This document shows, piece after piece, positions 26,638-36,178 of a stretch of DNA of 59,224 bases (positions within the stretch are counted from its first letter, which is position 1; the number at the start of each line of letters is the position of its first letter). The DNA comes from Desulfuromonadales bacterium. GTDB lineage: Bacteria; Desulfobacterota; Desulfuromonadia; Desulfuromonadales; JAHYIW01. The stretch spans positions 44,381-103,604 of the forward strand of contig JARGFI010000003.1 of NCBI GenBank assembly GCA_029210745.1, in the 5' to 3' direction. The notes beneath the pieces were generated by a model. That model was not told the DNA's origin. It made no database searches and worked only from the letters and a program-made list of their open reading frames with translations. The translations under genes were made by a program, and so were the position numbers.

Positions 26638-27795
26638 ATGATCAGATATTTGACTGCCGGAGAGTCGCACGGCCCTGAGCTGACAGCGATTGTTGAAGGA
26701 ATTCCGGCGCATCTCGAACTCAGTCATGAAGACGTCAACGGGCATCTGGCGCGCCGCCAACAGGGACATGGGCGGGGCGGACGGATGATGATTGAGTCTG
26801 ATACGGTCGAGTTCACGTCGGGAGTACGGTGGGGCAAGACCCTTGGTTCACCGTTGACCCTGAAAATAATCAATCGTGACTGGGTGAACTGGAATCAGAA
26901 AATGTCTCCGCTGGCTGGCGACCGGATCGATGGTATCGAGGTGACGCGTCCCCGCCCCGGTCATGCGGACTTGTCAGGCAGTATCAAATACCGTCAGGAC
27001 GATATTCGCAATATTCTGGAAAGATCGAGCGCGCGTGAAACGGCGGTGCGCGTCGCCGTTGGCGCGGTGTGTCAAAAGCTGTTGGCTGCTTTTGCTATCA
27101 AGGTTGCCGGGTATGTGACAGAAATTGGCCCGGTTGCAGCCCCGGGGCGTGACATTGATTATGATCTGAAGATCAAACGCAGTGCAGAATCTCCCTGTCG
27201 TACATTTGACCCTGCTGCCGAGCAACAGATGATTGCTGAAATTGATCAGGCAAAAGAGCAGGGGGATACCCTTGGCGGTGTTGTTGAGGTTGTTGTCCTT
27301 GGTGCCCCGATCGGTCTGGGTAGTTATGTCCAGTGGGATCGTAAACTGGATGCCAAACTGGCAATGGCAATCATGAGTATTCAGGCGTTCAAGGGGGTTG
27401 AAGTCGGGCTGGGTTTTGCTGCCGCGCGGACTCCCGGCTCCCAGGTTCACGATGAAATTTTTTATGATGGTGAAGGGTACACGCGCCCAACGAACCGTGC
27501 GGGTGGAATCGAAGGGGGGATGAGCAACGGCGAGGCCATTATTGTTCGCGGTGCGATGAAGCCGATCCCGACCTTGTACAAGCCGTTGAAGTCGGTTGAC
27601 ATTCAGTCTAAACAGGCATTTGAAGCAACCGTCGAGCGTTCCGATGCCTGTGCTGTTCCCGCCGCCGCCGTTGTTGCCGAGGCGGTTGTCGCGATAGAAA
27701 TCGCCAATGCCATGCGCGAAAAGTTTGGCGGTGATTCGGTTGGGGAAATGCTGTCAAACTTTCAGCATTACCAACGGTACGTCAGTGAACGCTGA
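26638..27795 (+). CDS. aroC: Chorismate synthase
   Basis: This 385-residue enzyme converts 5-enolpyruvylshikimate-3-phosphate to chorismate with reduced FMN, the last step of the shikimate pathway. Signatures include [38 protein letters not shown] and [16 protein letters not shown]. The start is ATG 26638 with GGAG seven bases upstream; upstream in-frame codons cross the pilQ terminator. Its end overlaps aroB. Chorismate also feeds MqnA, encoded at 34860. Confidence 0.97.
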   Translation: MIRYLTAGESHGPELTAIVEGIPAHLELSHEDVNGHLARRQQGHGRGGRMMIESDTVEFTSGVRWGKTLGSPLTLKIINRDWVNWNQKMSPLAGDRIDGIEVTRPRPGHADLSGSIKYRQDDIRNILERSSARETAVRVAVGAVCQKLLAAFAIKVAGYVTEIGPVAAPGRDIDYDLKIKRSAESPCRTFDPAAEQQMIAEIDQAKEQGDTLGGVVEVVVLGAPIGLGSYVQWDRKLDAKLAMAIMSIQAFKGVEVGLGFAAARTPGSQVHDEIFYDGEGYTRPTNRAGGIEGGMSNGEAIIVRGAMKPIPTLYKPLKSVDIQSKQAFEATVERSDACAVPAAAVVAEAVVAIEIANAMREKFGGDSVGEMLSNFQHYQRYVSER

Positions 27796-28906
27796 TCAGA
27801 CAAAGGAAGTGAGACAAACACAGTTGACGGGTGAAAGAGTTGTTGTGGGGCTTGCTGAGCGAAGCTACCCGATCCTGATTGGCCACGGGACCCTTGATCA
27901 TGTTGGGACGACCTTCCAGTCCGTGTCTTTTCCGTCACGGGTTGCGCTGATCACGAATCCCACGGTTGCGTCCTTTTATCAGGATCGGGTTGAGAAAAGT
28001 TTGCGTTTGGCCGGTTTTGATGTACTGACGATCACTGTTCAAGATGGTGAAATTTATAAATCGCTGGCAACGCTTGAGTCGATTTATGATCAGCTTATCG
28101 CCGCCCGTTTTGATCGTAACTGCGGACTTGTTGCACTCGGTGGGGGTGTGGTGGGGGATATGACCGGGTTCGCTGCCGCGACTTTTTTGCGTGGTATTCC
28201 GTTTGCGCAAATTCCCACGACCTTGTTAGCTCAGGTCGACAGTTCCGTCGGCGGCAAGACCGCAGTCAATCACCGCTCAGGAAAAAATCTGATCGGTGCC
28301 TTTTATCAGCCGAAACTGGTATTTATCGATGTTGCTACGCTCGCGACTTTGCCGGAAAGGGAGTATCTTGCGGGGCTTGCAGAGGTTGTCAAATACGGGA
28401 TTATCAGCGACCACGATTTTTTTCTGCAACTCGATGCCGAGGCGTTACGACTCCTTGCCCGTGAGCCGGAAGTTCTTGTCGCTGTGGTTAAGAGGTCTTG
28501 CCAAATAAAAGCGAATGTTGTAGAACTTGACGAGACTGAAACGTCGCTCCGCGCTATTCTGAACTTTGGGCACACTTTCGGTCATGCGGTTGAAACAGCC
28601 ACAGGTTATGTCGATTATTTGCATGGTGAAGCGGTTGCTGTCGGCATGTTGGTCGCGGCAAAAATCTCCGCGCGGATGGGGTTCTGCACCGCCGCCGATG
28701 TGGCAACGATCGAGAGGGTTTTTGAAAAACTCAAACTGCCTGTGGTTCCACCGCACTACCCGCTGGAGACATATCTGGCGGCAATGATGAGAGACAAGAA
28801 GGTCAAATCCGGGGTGTTGCGTATGGCCCTTAATAAGGGGATAGGCGATTGTACAATCGTTGATATTGAACATCCCGAAAAGATCTTCGCGCAGATACTC
28901 GCATAA
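27785..28906 (+). CDS. aroB: 3-dehydroquinate synthase
   Basis: This 373-residue NAD- and metal-dependent enzyme makes 3-dehydroquinate from DAHP. Motifs include [10 protein letters not shown], the NAD loop [44 protein letters not shown], and the metal histidines in [11 protein letters not shown] and [14 protein letters not shown] at 27785 is preferred: it overlaps aroC by 11 bases, while the longer frame starts well inside aroC. Confidence 0.95.
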   Translation: MNADQTKEVRQTQLTGERVVVGLAERSYPILIGHGTLDHVGTTFQSVSFPSRVALITNPTVASFYQDRVEKSLRLAGFDVLTITVQDGEIYKSLATLESIYDQLIAARFDRNCGLVALGGGVVGDMTGFAAATFLRGIPFAQIPTTLLAQVDSSVGGKTAVNHRSGKNLIGAFYQPKLVFIDVATLATLPEREYLAGLAEVVKYGIISDHDFFLQLDAEALRLLAREPEVLVAVVKRSCQIKANVVELDETETSLRAILNFGHTFGHAVETATGYVDYLHGEAVAVGMLVAAKISARMGFCTAADVATIERVFEKLKLPVVPPHYPLETYLAAMMRDKKVKSGVLRMALNKGIGDCTIVDIEHPEKIFAQILA

Positions 28907-28931
28907 TTGTTATCAGGTTCTGGAGCAATGC

Positions 28932-29732
28932 ATGGCCGTTGATTACGATATTCTCTACAAAAAAATAGCCGAATGCACCGAGCTGCTGGCAATGAACCGC
29001 CAGTCGCCGGTTTTTGTTGATCTCTGCGAGGCATATCGACAGCTGGGAATGCTTGAAGATGCCGCCAATATTGCCAGACAGGGACTGGCGCTTGCTCCGC
29101 ACAGTGTGCCGGGGCTGGTTTCGCTGGGGCGGGTTCTTGCTCAGCAGGGCGACCTTTCCGGCGCAGTCGATGTGTTTAGCAATGCTGTGGCTATTGACGG
29201 CACCGCAATGCCCGCTCTGACCGGCCTGGCTCGTGTGTTGGTGATGCAAGGCAACAAACTTCGCGCTCGCGAGGTTATTCAGCGCGCCGCACAGATCAAT
29301 CCGCACGATTCAACGGTTAAAAAAATTTTTTCAGCGTTGGGGAATGCCGCAATGCAACCGCCGTCAGCCACTCCCGCACCGCCCCCTCCCGCAGAACCTG
29401 CTACCGAGGGTCATCTTGATCCGATTGCGACGCAGACTATCGCACAGCTATACGAACGTCAGGGGTTGGTGGAGCGTGCGCTTAAAGTGTATCGAGATCT
29501 CTTGCACAAAGAACCTGAAAACGAGCTGCTGCGGAGCAAGGTTGCCCGGTTGCAAGACCGTCAGGCTACCGTTGAGGGGGGCGCCGAAAATGCAGAAACG
29601 CCTGATAACGCGCCAGGGCAGGCCGTTCCCCCTCCTCAAATAACCGCATCAATTCCTGAAATTAATGGCGTCTACCTTGCTATGCTCAACCGCTGGTTGG
29701 ACGCTATTCAGCAGAGGAGGGCTCATGTTTGA
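28932..29732 (+). CDS. Tetratricopeptide repeat protein
   Basis: This 266-residue protein contains two groups of TPR motifs: residues ~20-140 (LCEAYRQLGMLEDAANIARQGL, LGRVLAQQGDLSGAVDVF, LARVLVMQGNKLRAREVI) and about 180-215 (IAQLYERQGLVERALKVYRDL). They are joined by a Pro/Ala-rich linker. It has no signal peptide, so it is cytoplasmic. The start ATG 28932 has TGGAG six bases upstream. It overlaps the Roadblock gene that follows, so the two probably work together as an adaptor pair. No enzymatic motif is present. Confidence 0.85.
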   Translation: MAVDYDILYKKIAECTELLAMNRQSPVFVDLCEAYRQLGMLEDAANIARQGLALAPHSVPGLVSLGRVLAQQGDLSGAVDVFSNAVAIDGTAMPALTGLARVLVMQGNKLRAREVIQRAAQINPHDSTVKKIFSALGNAAMQPPSATPAPPPPAEPATEGHLDPIATQTIAQLYERQGLVERALKVYRDLLHKEPENELLRSKVARLQDRQATVEGGAENAETPDNAPGQAVPPPQITASIPEINGVYLAMLNRWLDAIQQRRAHV

Positions 29733-30084
29733 TGAAATCCTTTGTCGCATTGTTGATGAAACAAAAGGCGGCATCGGTGCTGTCCTGATGGGGTATGACG
29801 GCATTGCTGTCGATCAGTACTTTCTTCCGCGAGAAGGGTTTGATTTACAACTCGTTGCGGTTGAATACGCCAATATCCTCAAAGAAGTTCGCAAGACTGC
29901 CGAGATTTTACGTTCCGGTGAAACCGAAGAAGTTTCTATCCGCACCGAGAAATATTATGTGATTATCCGCACCGTGGGCGATGAATACTTTGTGGTGATG
30001 ACGCTTGAGCGCGACGGTAATTATGGCAAGGCACGCTATCTGCTGACACGTGAGGTGCCACAGCTACTCTCGGCACTGGCCTGA
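29725..30084 (+). CDS. Roadblock/LC7 domain protein (MglB-like)
   Basis: This 119-residue protein is one Roadblock/LC7 domain, with [30 protein letters not shown] at the N-terminus and [31 protein letters not shown] toward the end. This fold regulates small Ras-like GTPases such as MglA, which controls cell polarity and pilus location. Start ATG 29725 overlaps the TPR gene by 8 bases. No GTPase gene is in the window. A link to pilus polarity is an inference from location near the pil genes. Confidence 0.8.
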   Translation: MFDEILCRIVDETKGGIGAVLMGYDGIAVDQYFLPREGFDLQLVAVEYANILKEVRKTAEILRSGETEEVSIRTEKYYVIIRTVGDEYFVVMTLERDGNYGKARYLLTREVPQLLSALA

Positions 30085-30088
30085 ATCA

Positions 30089-30523
30089 ATGAAAATTCTT
30101 GTCCTGCATGGCCCCAACCTCAATTTACTGGGAACGCGTGAACCTGACATCTACGGATCCCGGACCCTTGCCGAGATCGACTCCGAGCTGACTGCATATG
30201 CTGCCGAATGCAGCGTGGAAGTGGAGATTCACCAGTCAAATCATGAAGGAATTCTGGTCGATCTGATTCAAGCGGCTGCCGCTGCAAATATCTCGGGGCT
30301 GATCATTAATCCTGGGGCCTATACCCATACCAGTATTGCTTTACGTGATGCAATCGTCGGTACCGGCATCCCTGCCGTCGAGGTTCACCTGAGCAACATC
30401 CATGCCCGCGAATCATTCCGCGGCAAGTCGTTTATTGCTCCGGTGGCGGTTGGTCAGATCAGTGGTTTTGGCGCGAGGGGGTATCGACTGGCGCTTGACG
30501 GGTTGCTTTCCCGTTTGAGATGA
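30089..30523 (+). CDS. aroQ: 3-dehydroquinate dehydratase, type II
   Basis: This 144-residue enzyme dehydrates 3-dehydroquinate to 3-dehydroshikimate. Hallmarks: [21 protein letters not shown] with the catalytic Tyr, [32 protein letters not shown] and [12 protein letters not shown](S)FR. The start is ATG 30089, four bases after the previous stop. It forms dodecamers in known members. It overlaps the peptidase gene downstream by 4 bases. Confidence 0.96.
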   Translation: MKILVLHGPNLNLLGTREPDIYGSRTLAEIDSELTAYAAECSVEVEIHQSNHEGILVDLIQAAAAANISGLIINPGAYTHTSIALRDAIVGTGIPAVEVHLSNIHARESFRGKSFIAPVAVGQISGFGARGYRLALDGLLSRLR

Positions 30524-31611
30524 AGTCAGCTTATTGTCGTGAAGATTTGCTACACCGCCAACAGCGGGCGTCGGGACTGTTGACTGAAGGCCTGGATGCC
30601 GTTGTTTTTTTTGATCTCCACTCAGTGCGCTACCTGTGTGGCTTCACGGGTACCGACGGCGTTGTGGTGGTGTCTGCAACAGGGGTAGAATTTCTGACTG
30701 ATTCGCGGTACGTCGTTCAGGCTGAAGCAGAAGTTCTCGCCACGCGGATTACCCGCTATAATGAAAAAAATTCCGGCATTGCTGATTGCCTCAAGCGTGT
30801 GCAGGCACAGCGGGTTGGCTACGAGGCGAACGCGATAACCTGTTCCAGCTTCGCAGAACTTGAAAATCACGTTGACGTTTCCTGGGTCGGCATGTCCGTG
30901 GAACTCAACGCAATGCGTGCCTTGAAAAGCCCCGCTGAGATTGCTGCTATTGAATCTGCAACAACCCTTTCAGCACAGGCTTTCGCTGCCGTTGAACCGT
31001 TGCTGACCCCTGGTCAAGTTGAGCGAGACATTGCCCTGGAGCTCGAAATTGAGCTGAGACGGCTGGGTGCCGATGCTCGGGCCTTTGAATTTATCGTTGC
31101 ATCGGGGGAGCGTGGCGCACTCCCTCACGGGGTGGCGTCAACCAAACGACTGGCAGCCGGTGAACTGGTGACAATCGACTTTGGCTGTCGCTTCGCTGGT
31201 TATCATTCCGATGAAACGGTGACTGTTGCCATTGGTGATGTATCGGCCCGGTTGCGAGCGATGTACGATACGGTCCTCGAAGCGCATGACCGGGCGCTGC
31301 AATGTGTTGCTCCGGGAGTGCCACTGCGTGAAATTGATGCGGTTGCCCGCGATTATATTCGCGTCGCCGGTTACGGTGATTATTTCGGTCATGGTCTGGG
31401 GCACGGGGTTGGTTTGAAGGTTCATGAAGCGCCGGTGGTATCGCCACGCAGCGAATCTTTGGCCGAAGTCGGTATGGTGTTTACAATTGAGCCCGGAATC
31501 TACATTCCGGGGTGTGGCGGGGTGAGAATTGAAGATATGGTTGTGGTGACCGATGACGGTTTTCGGACTCTCACCCGGATTCCCAAAAAATTTCGTAGTT
31601 TGGTGGCGTAA
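30520..31611 (+). CDS. pepP: Xaa-Pro aminopeptidase family (M24B)
   Basis: This 363-residue metallopeptidase removes an N-terminal residue before proline. An N-terminal creatinase-like domain ([26 protein letters not shown]) is followed by the pita-bread catalytic domain with metal ligands in [20 protein letters not shown] (two Asp), [15 protein letters not shown] (His) and [23 protein letters not shown] (two Glu). The position between aroQ and accB is a conserved order in many bacteria. Confidence 0.9.
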   Translation: MKSAYCREDLLHRQQRASGLLTEGLDAVVFFDLHSVRYLCGFTGTDGVVVVSATGVEFLTDSRYVVQAEAEVLATRITRYNEKNSGIADCLKRVQAQRVGYEANAITCSSFAELENHVDVSWVGMSVELNAMRALKSPAEIAAIESATTLSAQAFAAVEPLLTPGQVERDIALELEIELRRLGADARAFEFIVASGERGALPHGVASTKRLAAGELVTIDFGCRFAGYHSDETVTVAIGDVSARLRAMYDTVLEAHDRALQCVAPGVPLREIDAVARDYIRVAGYGDYFGHGLGHGVGLKVHEAPVVSPRSESLAEVGMVFTIEPGIYIPGCGGVRIEDMVVVTDDGFRTLTRIPKKFRSLVA

Positions 31612-31667
31612 ATATTATCAAGTCGCTTTGTTTACATACATCGACTGATCCTGAAAGGAGTAACCTC

Positions 31668-32141
31668 GTGGATATTAAAGATCTGAAAACATTGATAAAG
31701 CTGGTAACTGATACGGATATTACGGAGTTTGAAATCGAGAACAGCGAAGAAAAGATTCTGATCAAACGTGGCTCGCAGCCTGAGGTGATTCACATGGCTG
31801 CGCCGCAGCCGTTCGCCGCTGCTCCGTTGCCGGTTGCTCCGGCTGCCGCCACTGCCGTTGCGACAACCTCAGCGGCTCCGGTTGTCGCTGTCGACGACAA
31901 GTATGAGACGATCACCTCCCCGATTGTCGGCACTTTTTATCGCAAGCCGGGTCCCGATGCGGATTGCTATGTTGAAGTCGGTACCACCGTTGATGCGGGA
32001 GCCACTGTTTGCCTGGTCGAGGCGATGAAAATGTTCAACGAAATTGAGGCGGAATTCAAATGTCGTATCGTTGAAATTCTGAAAGAAGATGCGGCTCCGG
32101 TCGAGTATGGTGAACCGTTATTCAAAGTTGAGCGGATTTAA
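31668..32141 (+). CDS. accB: Biotin carboxyl carrier protein of acetyl-CoA carboxylase
   Basis: This 157-residue carrier holds the biotin that shuttles CO2 for malonyl-CoA synthesis. The biotinylation motif EAMKMFNEIEAE is near residues 121-132, after an Ala/Pro-rich linker (~45-75). The start is GTG 31668, preceded by AAAGGAG seven or eight bases upstream, which decides the start. It is followed 33 bases later by accC. Confidence 0.97.
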   Translation: MDIKDLKTLIKLVTDTDITEFEIENSEEKILIKRGSQPEVIHMAAPQPFAAAPLPVAPAAATAVATTSAAPVVAVDDKYETITSPIVGTFYRKPGPDADCYVEVGTTVDAGATVCLVEAMKMFNEIEAEFKCRIVEILKEDAAPVEYGEPLFKVERI

Positions 32142-32174
32142 TTCTCGTTTGCAGTTTCAATCGAAGGAGTTCTA

Positions 32175-33518
32175 ATGTCGATGTTTCATAAAATTCTGAT
32201 TGCCAACCGTGGTGAAATCGCGTTGCGAATCATCCGGGCCTGCAAGGAACTCGGAATTAAAACCGTAGCGGTACACTCAGATGTTGATAGTGAGGCCCTG
32301 CACGTCAAGATCGCTGACGAAAGCGTTTGCATTGGACCCGCTAAAAGCGCAGACAGTTATCTGAATATCAAGGCGATTATCAGTGCCGCAGAATTGACTG
32401 ACGCCGACGCTATTCATCCTGGTTATGGCTTTTTATCTGAAAATGCCGAGTTTGCTGACGTCTGTGAAAAATGCCGGATCACTTTTATCGGGCCAACGCC
32501 GCGGAACATGCGCCTGATGGGGGACAAGATCACTGCCCGACAAACCGTCATCAAGGCCGGAGTGCCGATCCTCCCAGGGACGACCGATGGTGTCGACAGT
32601 GTTGACGAAGCGCAGCAGATCGCTGCTGAAATTGGTTTTCCGATTATTATCAAGGCAACGGCGGGGGGTGGCGGTCGCGGCATGAAGATTGTTCATTCTC
32701 CGGCTTCGCTGCCCAATGCGTTTGCTGCCGCTCGCACCGAGGCTCTGGCAGGATTCGGTAACGCTGACGTCTACATCGAAAAGTACTGTGAACGCCCCCG
32801 TCACGTTGAAATTCAGATCATGGGGGATAAACATGGCAATGTCATTCATTTGGGGGAACGGGATTGTTCCATTCAGCGCCGCCACCAAAAGCTGATTGAA
32901 GAAGCTCCGTGTTCAGTGTTGACAGCTGAGCTGCGCGAGAGAATGGGGAATGCCGCTGTTGCTGCCGCCAAGTCTGTTTCTTATGCCAGCGCCGGCACGG
33001 TCGAGTTTTTGCTCGACAAAAACATGAACTTTTATTTCATGGAAATGAATACCCGGGTTCAGGTTGAGCACCCGGTGACAGAGATGGTTACCGGGATCGA
33101 CATTATCAAAGAACAGATTCGCTCTGCTGCCGGGTTGCCGCTGCGTTTCAAGCAGGAAGACATAAAAATTCAGGGGCACTCCATCGAGTGTCGGGTCAAC
33201 GCCGAAGACCCGGTCAAATTCACTCCGTTTCCGGGTAAAATCAATGGTTATCACACCCCCGGCGGGATGGGCGTTCGCGTCGACAGTGCGGTCTACGATC
33301 AATACACCGTTTTGCCACACTACGATTCGATGATTGCCAAGCTGATTGTTCATGCGGAAACCCGTGAGGAAGCGATCAAACGCATGGCACGGGCACTTGA
33401 TGAATATATTATCGAGGGGATCAAGACGACGATCCCGTTTCATCGTAAAATTATGGCGAACAAAGATTTTATCGATGGCGACATTGATACCAGTTTTCTG
33501 GAAAATGTCATCCTTTAG
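32175..33518 (+). CDS. accC: Biotin carboxylase subunit of acetyl-CoA carboxylase
   Basis: This 447-residue ATP-grasp enzyme carboxylates biotin on AccB. It shows [35 protein letters not shown], the glycine-rich ATP loop [44 protein letters not shown], and [16 protein letters not shown]. Length and motifs are those of a typical AccC. RBS GAAGGAG precedes ATG. Confidence 0.98.
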   Translation: MSMFHKILIANRGEIALRIIRACKELGIKTVAVHSDVDSEALHVKIADESVCIGPAKSADSYLNIKAIISAAELTDADAIHPGYGFLSENAEFADVCEKCRITFIGPTPRNMRLMGDKITARQTVIKAGVPILPGTTDGVDSVDEAQQIAAEIGFPIIIKATAGGGGRGMKIVHSPASLPNAFAAARTEALAGFGNADVYIEKYCERPRHVEIQIMGDKHGNVIHLGERDCSIQRRHQKLIEEAPCSVLTAELRERMGNAAVAAAKSVSYASAGTVEFLLDKNMNFYFMEMNTRVQVEHPVTEMVTGIDIIKEQIRSAAGLPLRFKQEDIKIQGHSIECRVNAEDPVKFTPFPGKINGYHTPGGMGVRVDSAVYDQYTVLPHYDSMIAKLIVHAETREEAIKRMARALDEYIIEGIKTTIPFHRKIMANKDFIDGDIDTSFLENVIL

Positions 33519-33533
33519 TCTTTTTTTGTCGTG

Positions 33534-34367
33534 ATGTCGCCCTTGTCCTGGCGGTTGATTCGTAGCGGATATCTGACCGCCAGTGACAATATGGCCCTCG
33601 ATCAGGCGTTGCTTGAGTCGGTGTCTGCCGGTATCTCTGAACCAGTGCTGCGCTTGTATCGATGGGCACCTGCTGCCGTGACGATTGGCTACGCGCAGCC
33701 GTCCAGGACGGTTAACCTTGCCGCCTGCCACAGGTTGGGGATTGATGTTGTGCGGCGCTGCACCGGCGGTCGCGCGGTCTTGCACGGCGACGAAGTCACT
33801 TACTCGCTCATTGCCCCGGAGCGGGGTGCTTCGTTTCCGGCCGATATTCCGGGCAGTTACCGAAGCATAGCCGACGCACTGCTCGATGCACTTGATGATT
33901 TGGGGTTGCAGGCGACGCTGTCTCCCGGGCGTGAGCGTCACACCGCGAGCTTGAGATATTCCAGTGCCTGCTTTATCACCCCCTCCAGCTATGAACTTGT
34001 GTATGACGGGTGCAAGATAACCGGCAGCGCTCAAAAACGTAACGGCTCGGCCTTTCTGCAACACGGGTCGATTCCGCTGATGCTTGATCCCTATTTACTG
34101 AGTTGCGCACTTAACCCGGACGATTGCGATCACCATGCGGCCGCTGTTCACTTCAAGAGTAAAATTGGTTGGCTGAATCGCTGGCTTGCCTGCCCAACAA
34201 CTGTATCTGCGGTCGAGACTGCCCTGGTTGCGGCATTTGTGCGACATTTCAATTTTCCCGTGATTGAATGCGCTCCGACCGCTGCTGAACTGGAGAGGAT
34301 GCGCCAGCTCTCAGCGACACGCTACGCAAAGATTCTTGCGGAAGCAGTCAGCAGACAGAAGGAATGA
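33534..34367 (+). CDS. Lipoate-protein ligase A-type (BPL/LplA family) protein
   Basis: This 277-residue protein belongs to the LplA/LipM family that attaches lipoate or octanoate to E2 and GcvH lysines. NMALDQALLES, RRCTGGRAVLHGDEVTYSLI (substrate-binding RR/GGR.V.H motif) and YDGCKITGSAQKRNGSAFLQHGSIPL (catalytic lysine in GxKxxGSAQ) are present. Whether it is a ligase or an octanoyltransferase cannot be told. It follows accC by 15 bases; GTG at 33531 is an alternative start. Confidence 0.85.
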   Translation: MSPLSWRLIRSGYLTASDNMALDQALLESVSAGISEPVLRLYRWAPAAVTIGYAQPSRTVNLAACHRLGIDVVRRCTGGRAVLHGDEVTYSLIAPERGASFPADIPGSYRSIADALLDALDDLGLQATLSPGRERHTASLRYSSACFITPSSYELVYDGCKITGSAQKRNGSAFLQHGSIPLMLDPYLLSCALNPDDCDHHAAAVHFKSKIGWLNRWLACPTTVSAVETALVAAFVRHFNFPVIECAPTAAELERMRQLSATRYAKILAEAVSRQKE

Positions 34368-34369
34368 TT

Positions 34370-34780
34370 ATGAATTCACGATTAGCGCGGATGATCCTGT
34401 TGTTTTCGGTTGTGGTGCTGTTGGGCATGGGGGGTATGGGCGGTGTGCCTGAAGGAACAATTCCCGAAGTCGAAGAAAATTATTCGGCCCAAATCGTTGA
34501 TCGTGAGGGGGTTGTTACCGCCGTTGAGAATTTTTCAATCGACGGCAATCTCTATCTGGTCGGAATGCGGGGCCAGGGACAGGTGACTGTTTCGTTGCAC
34601 GATTTGAAGAAACTCCAGTTCGAAAATGTTGACGCGGTTAACGTACAAGTCCGCTGTGTGCTGCGTGATGATACATCGATTGAGATCAACGTCCGGCGGC
34701 GCTCGGTTTTTTATGGCAAGGGCGATTTTGGTGTTTTTCAGATTTATGCGCGACACATCAAGCAGATTGTTTTTCCCTGA
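34370..34780 (+). CDS. Small exported protein of unknown function
   Basis: This 136-residue protein has an N-terminal hydrophobic segment at about 8-25 (ILLFSVVVLLGMGGMGGVPEG) that reads as a signal peptide or anchor. The rest is beta-rich (YSAQIVDREGVVTAVENFSIDGNLYLVGMRG), with no catalytic pattern I recognise. The start at 34370 has AAGGA six bases upstream; ATG 34364 is an alternative. It overlaps the end of the ligase gene closely, indicating one transcript. Confidence 0.7.
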   Translation: MNSRLARMILLFSVVVLLGMGGMGGVPEGTIPEVEENYSAQIVDREGVVTAVENFSIDGNLYLVGMRGQGQVTVSLHDLKKLQFENVDAVNVQVRCVLRDDTSIEINVRRRSVFYGKGDFGVFQIYARHIKQIVFP

Positions 34781-34859
34781 ATCGAAGCTTGTGGCACTGG
34801 TTGTATTTGTTTCATCTGTTCGACAGCTTATGGCATTCCCCCGAAAGTTCTGAACAAAG

Positions 34860-35678
34860 ATGACCTTGCGTCTTGGTTGCATCACCTACTCGAACTGCGT
34901 TCCGTTTTTTTACTTTATTCGTGAGGCCGGTTTCGACGGAGAGATTATTCCAGGGGTTCCCGCTGAACTGAATCGCTTGCTCGCTTCCGGCGCAATCGAT
35001 GCCAGCCCTTCGTCGTCGTTCGAATATGCACGTAACTGGCGCAATTATCTTCTCCTGCCTGATTTGTCGGTGAGTGCGGATGGTCCGGTGTGGAGCGTTT
35101 TATTATTCAGTGAAAAATCACCTGAACAGCTCGATCCGCTGACGAAAATTGCGATTACCGGCGAATCGGCAACATCGGTCAACTTGTTGCGCGTCATCCT
35201 GCGGGAATATTATGGCTGGGATCATGTTTGCACCTATGTCCCCGGTGAGCCGCTTGAGCAGATTGTTGCCTCCGGACGTCCTGTCCTCCTTATCGGGGAT
35301 CGTGCCCTGCGGTGTGCATATACAACAAATCACCGGGCCTTTGATCTGGGAACGATGTGGAAAGAATTAACCGCTTTGCCCTTTGTGTTTGCTTTATGGA
35401 TTGTCCGGCGTGAATTTGCTGAAAAAAACGCAGTCGCTCTTGATTTGTTAAAAAAACAGTTGCAGCAGGCCAAAGAGAAAGCCTTTTCGCAATTATCACT
35501 CCTTGCCAGGCGGACAGGCGAAGCAACGGCCATGACAGAAAAACAACGTGTTGAGTACTGGCGCCTGATTGAGTACGGGTTGCCTGCGTCCTGTTTGGAG
35601 GGGATGCAGTTGTATTTTCGGCTGGCGGCAAAATACCAATTGCTTGATGATGTGCCGGAAATACGTTTTGCCCGCTGA
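34860..35678 (+). CDS. mqnA: Chorismate dehydratase of the futalosine pathway
   Basis: This 272-residue periplasmic-binding-protein-like enzyme dehydrates chorismate to 3-enolpyruvylbenzoate, the first committed step of menaquinone synthesis by the futalosine route. LGCITYSNCVPFFYFI, IIPGVPAELNRLLASGAIDASPSSSFEYARNW, and ITGESATSVNLLRVILREYYG are family signatures. The gene shows that the host makes menaquinone by the MqnA pathway; the other mqn genes are elsewhere. ATG 34860 is preceded only by a weak AAAG. Confidence 0.92.
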   Translation: MTLRLGCITYSNCVPFFYFIREAGFDGEIIPGVPAELNRLLASGAIDASPSSSFEYARNWRNYLLLPDLSVSADGPVWSVLLFSEKSPEQLDPLTKIAITGESATSVNLLRVILREYYGWDHVCTYVPGEPLEQIVASGRPVLLIGDRALRCAYTTNHRAFDLGTMWKELTALPFVFALWIVRREFAEKNAVALDLLKKQLQQAKEKAFSQLSLLARRTGEATAMTEKQRVEYWRLIEYGLPASCLEGMQLYFRLAAKYQLLDDVPEIRFAR

Positions 35679-35692
35679 CAAGCCGTATTTTA

Positions 35693-35721
35693 TTGACAGG
35701 GTGGAGGGAATAAACTAAAAA
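35693..35721 (+). promoter_or_regulatory. Candidate promoter of tRNA-Leu
   Basis: TTGACA at 35693-35698 matches the -35 consensus; TAAAAA at 35716-35721, 17 bases later, is a fair -10. The tRNA starts at 35734, a suitable distance downstream. Confidence 0.5.
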
Positions 35722-35733
35722 AATAGCACATTT

Positions 35734-35820
35734 GCCTGGGTGGTGGAATTGGTAGACACTGGGGACTTAAAATCCCCTGACGGAAACGTCGTGCGGGTTC
35801 GATTCCCGCCCCAGGTACCA
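35734..35820 (+). tRNA. tRNA-Leu (anticodon TAA)
   Basis: An 87-base cloverleaf with a long variable arm, as expected for tRNA-Leu. The acceptor GCCTGGG pairs with CCCAGGT at the 3' end, with a G-T first pair; the anticodon stem GGGGA/TCCCC encloses loop CTTAAAA giving anticodon TAA. The T-arm CGGGTTCGATTCCCG and an encoded CCA are present. It is a typical integration target, with an integrase stub beginning 182 bases downstream. Confidence 0.95.
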
Positions 35821-35854
35821 TTAGACAATCCAAGACCGTTCAAGAAAGTCCAGA

Positions 35855-35887
35855 AAACCCGCTAACCATGCGGGTTTAGCTGTTTTT
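35855..35887 (+). terminator. Hairpin terminator after tRNA-Leu
   Basis: AAACCCGC (35855-35862) and GCGGGTTT (35870-35877) form a perfect 8-base stem with a 7-base loop, followed by AGCTGTTTTT. It lies 35 bases after the tRNA CCA. Confidence 0.7.
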
Positions 35888-35929
35888 AGCGTCCGCCGTT
35901 GTCCTACGCAATCCATTGACATATACCCC

Positions 35930-35985
35930 CTTATGGGGTGCTTTTTTGGGGAAACATTTTTTTGCTGAAAAAAGTACCCCATAAG
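35930..35985. repeat. 18-base inverted repeat upstream of the integrase stub
   Basis: CTTATGGGGTGCTTTTTT (35930-35947) and AAAAAAGTACCCCATAAG (35968-35985) are inverted copies with one mismatch, around a 20-base spacer. They lie between the tRNA and the integrase ATG. They could be arm-type integrase-binding sites, an operator for integrase, or a hairpin. Confidence 0.7.
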
Positions 35986-36001
35986 AGAGGAGTATTGACC
36001 T

Positions 36002-36060
36002 ATGGCGCTATCTGATACGGTTATTTGGAACGCAAAAGCAGGGGACAAGCTGCGTATTCC
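36002..36060 (+). pseudogene. int: P4-type phage integrase, N-terminal stub
   Basis: An ATG with GAGAGGAG nine bases upstream opens MALSDTVIWNAKAGDK, which matches the start of P4-like tyrosine integrases (the usual form is ML[ST]D[TK]xIRNAKPxEKPYKL). The match ends at about codon 16; the frame runs on to 36277 without integrase similarity. A full integrase is about 400 residues. Together with the tRNA-Leu and the hairpin upstream, this is the scar of an excised or deleted genomic island; the catalytic domain is not in the window. Confidence 0.72.
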
Positions 36061-36064
36061 GACG

Positions 36065-36122
36065 AATTCGTCCACTCATTCCAACGGAAACCGGCCACTC
36101 ATTCCGAGGCAATTCGTCCACC
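36065..36122. repeat. Interleaved short direct repeats at the integrase break point
   Basis: AATTCGTCCAC occurs at 36065-36075 and 36111-36121, and CCACTCATTCC at 36072-36082 and 36095-36105. They form a 58-base block starting just where the integrase similarity stops. It may be the end of a deleted mobile element. No known IS end was assigned. Confidence 0.5.
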
Positions 36123-36178
36123 TTTTGGAGCGCAGATTCGAGAACACTACAGAGACATTTGCGGCAGTGTACCCGAGT

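Noticed and set aside
32913-34064. Long minus-strand frame of 383 codons over accC and the ligase gene
   Set aside because: It lies opposite two clear genes with strong motifs and has no family residues.
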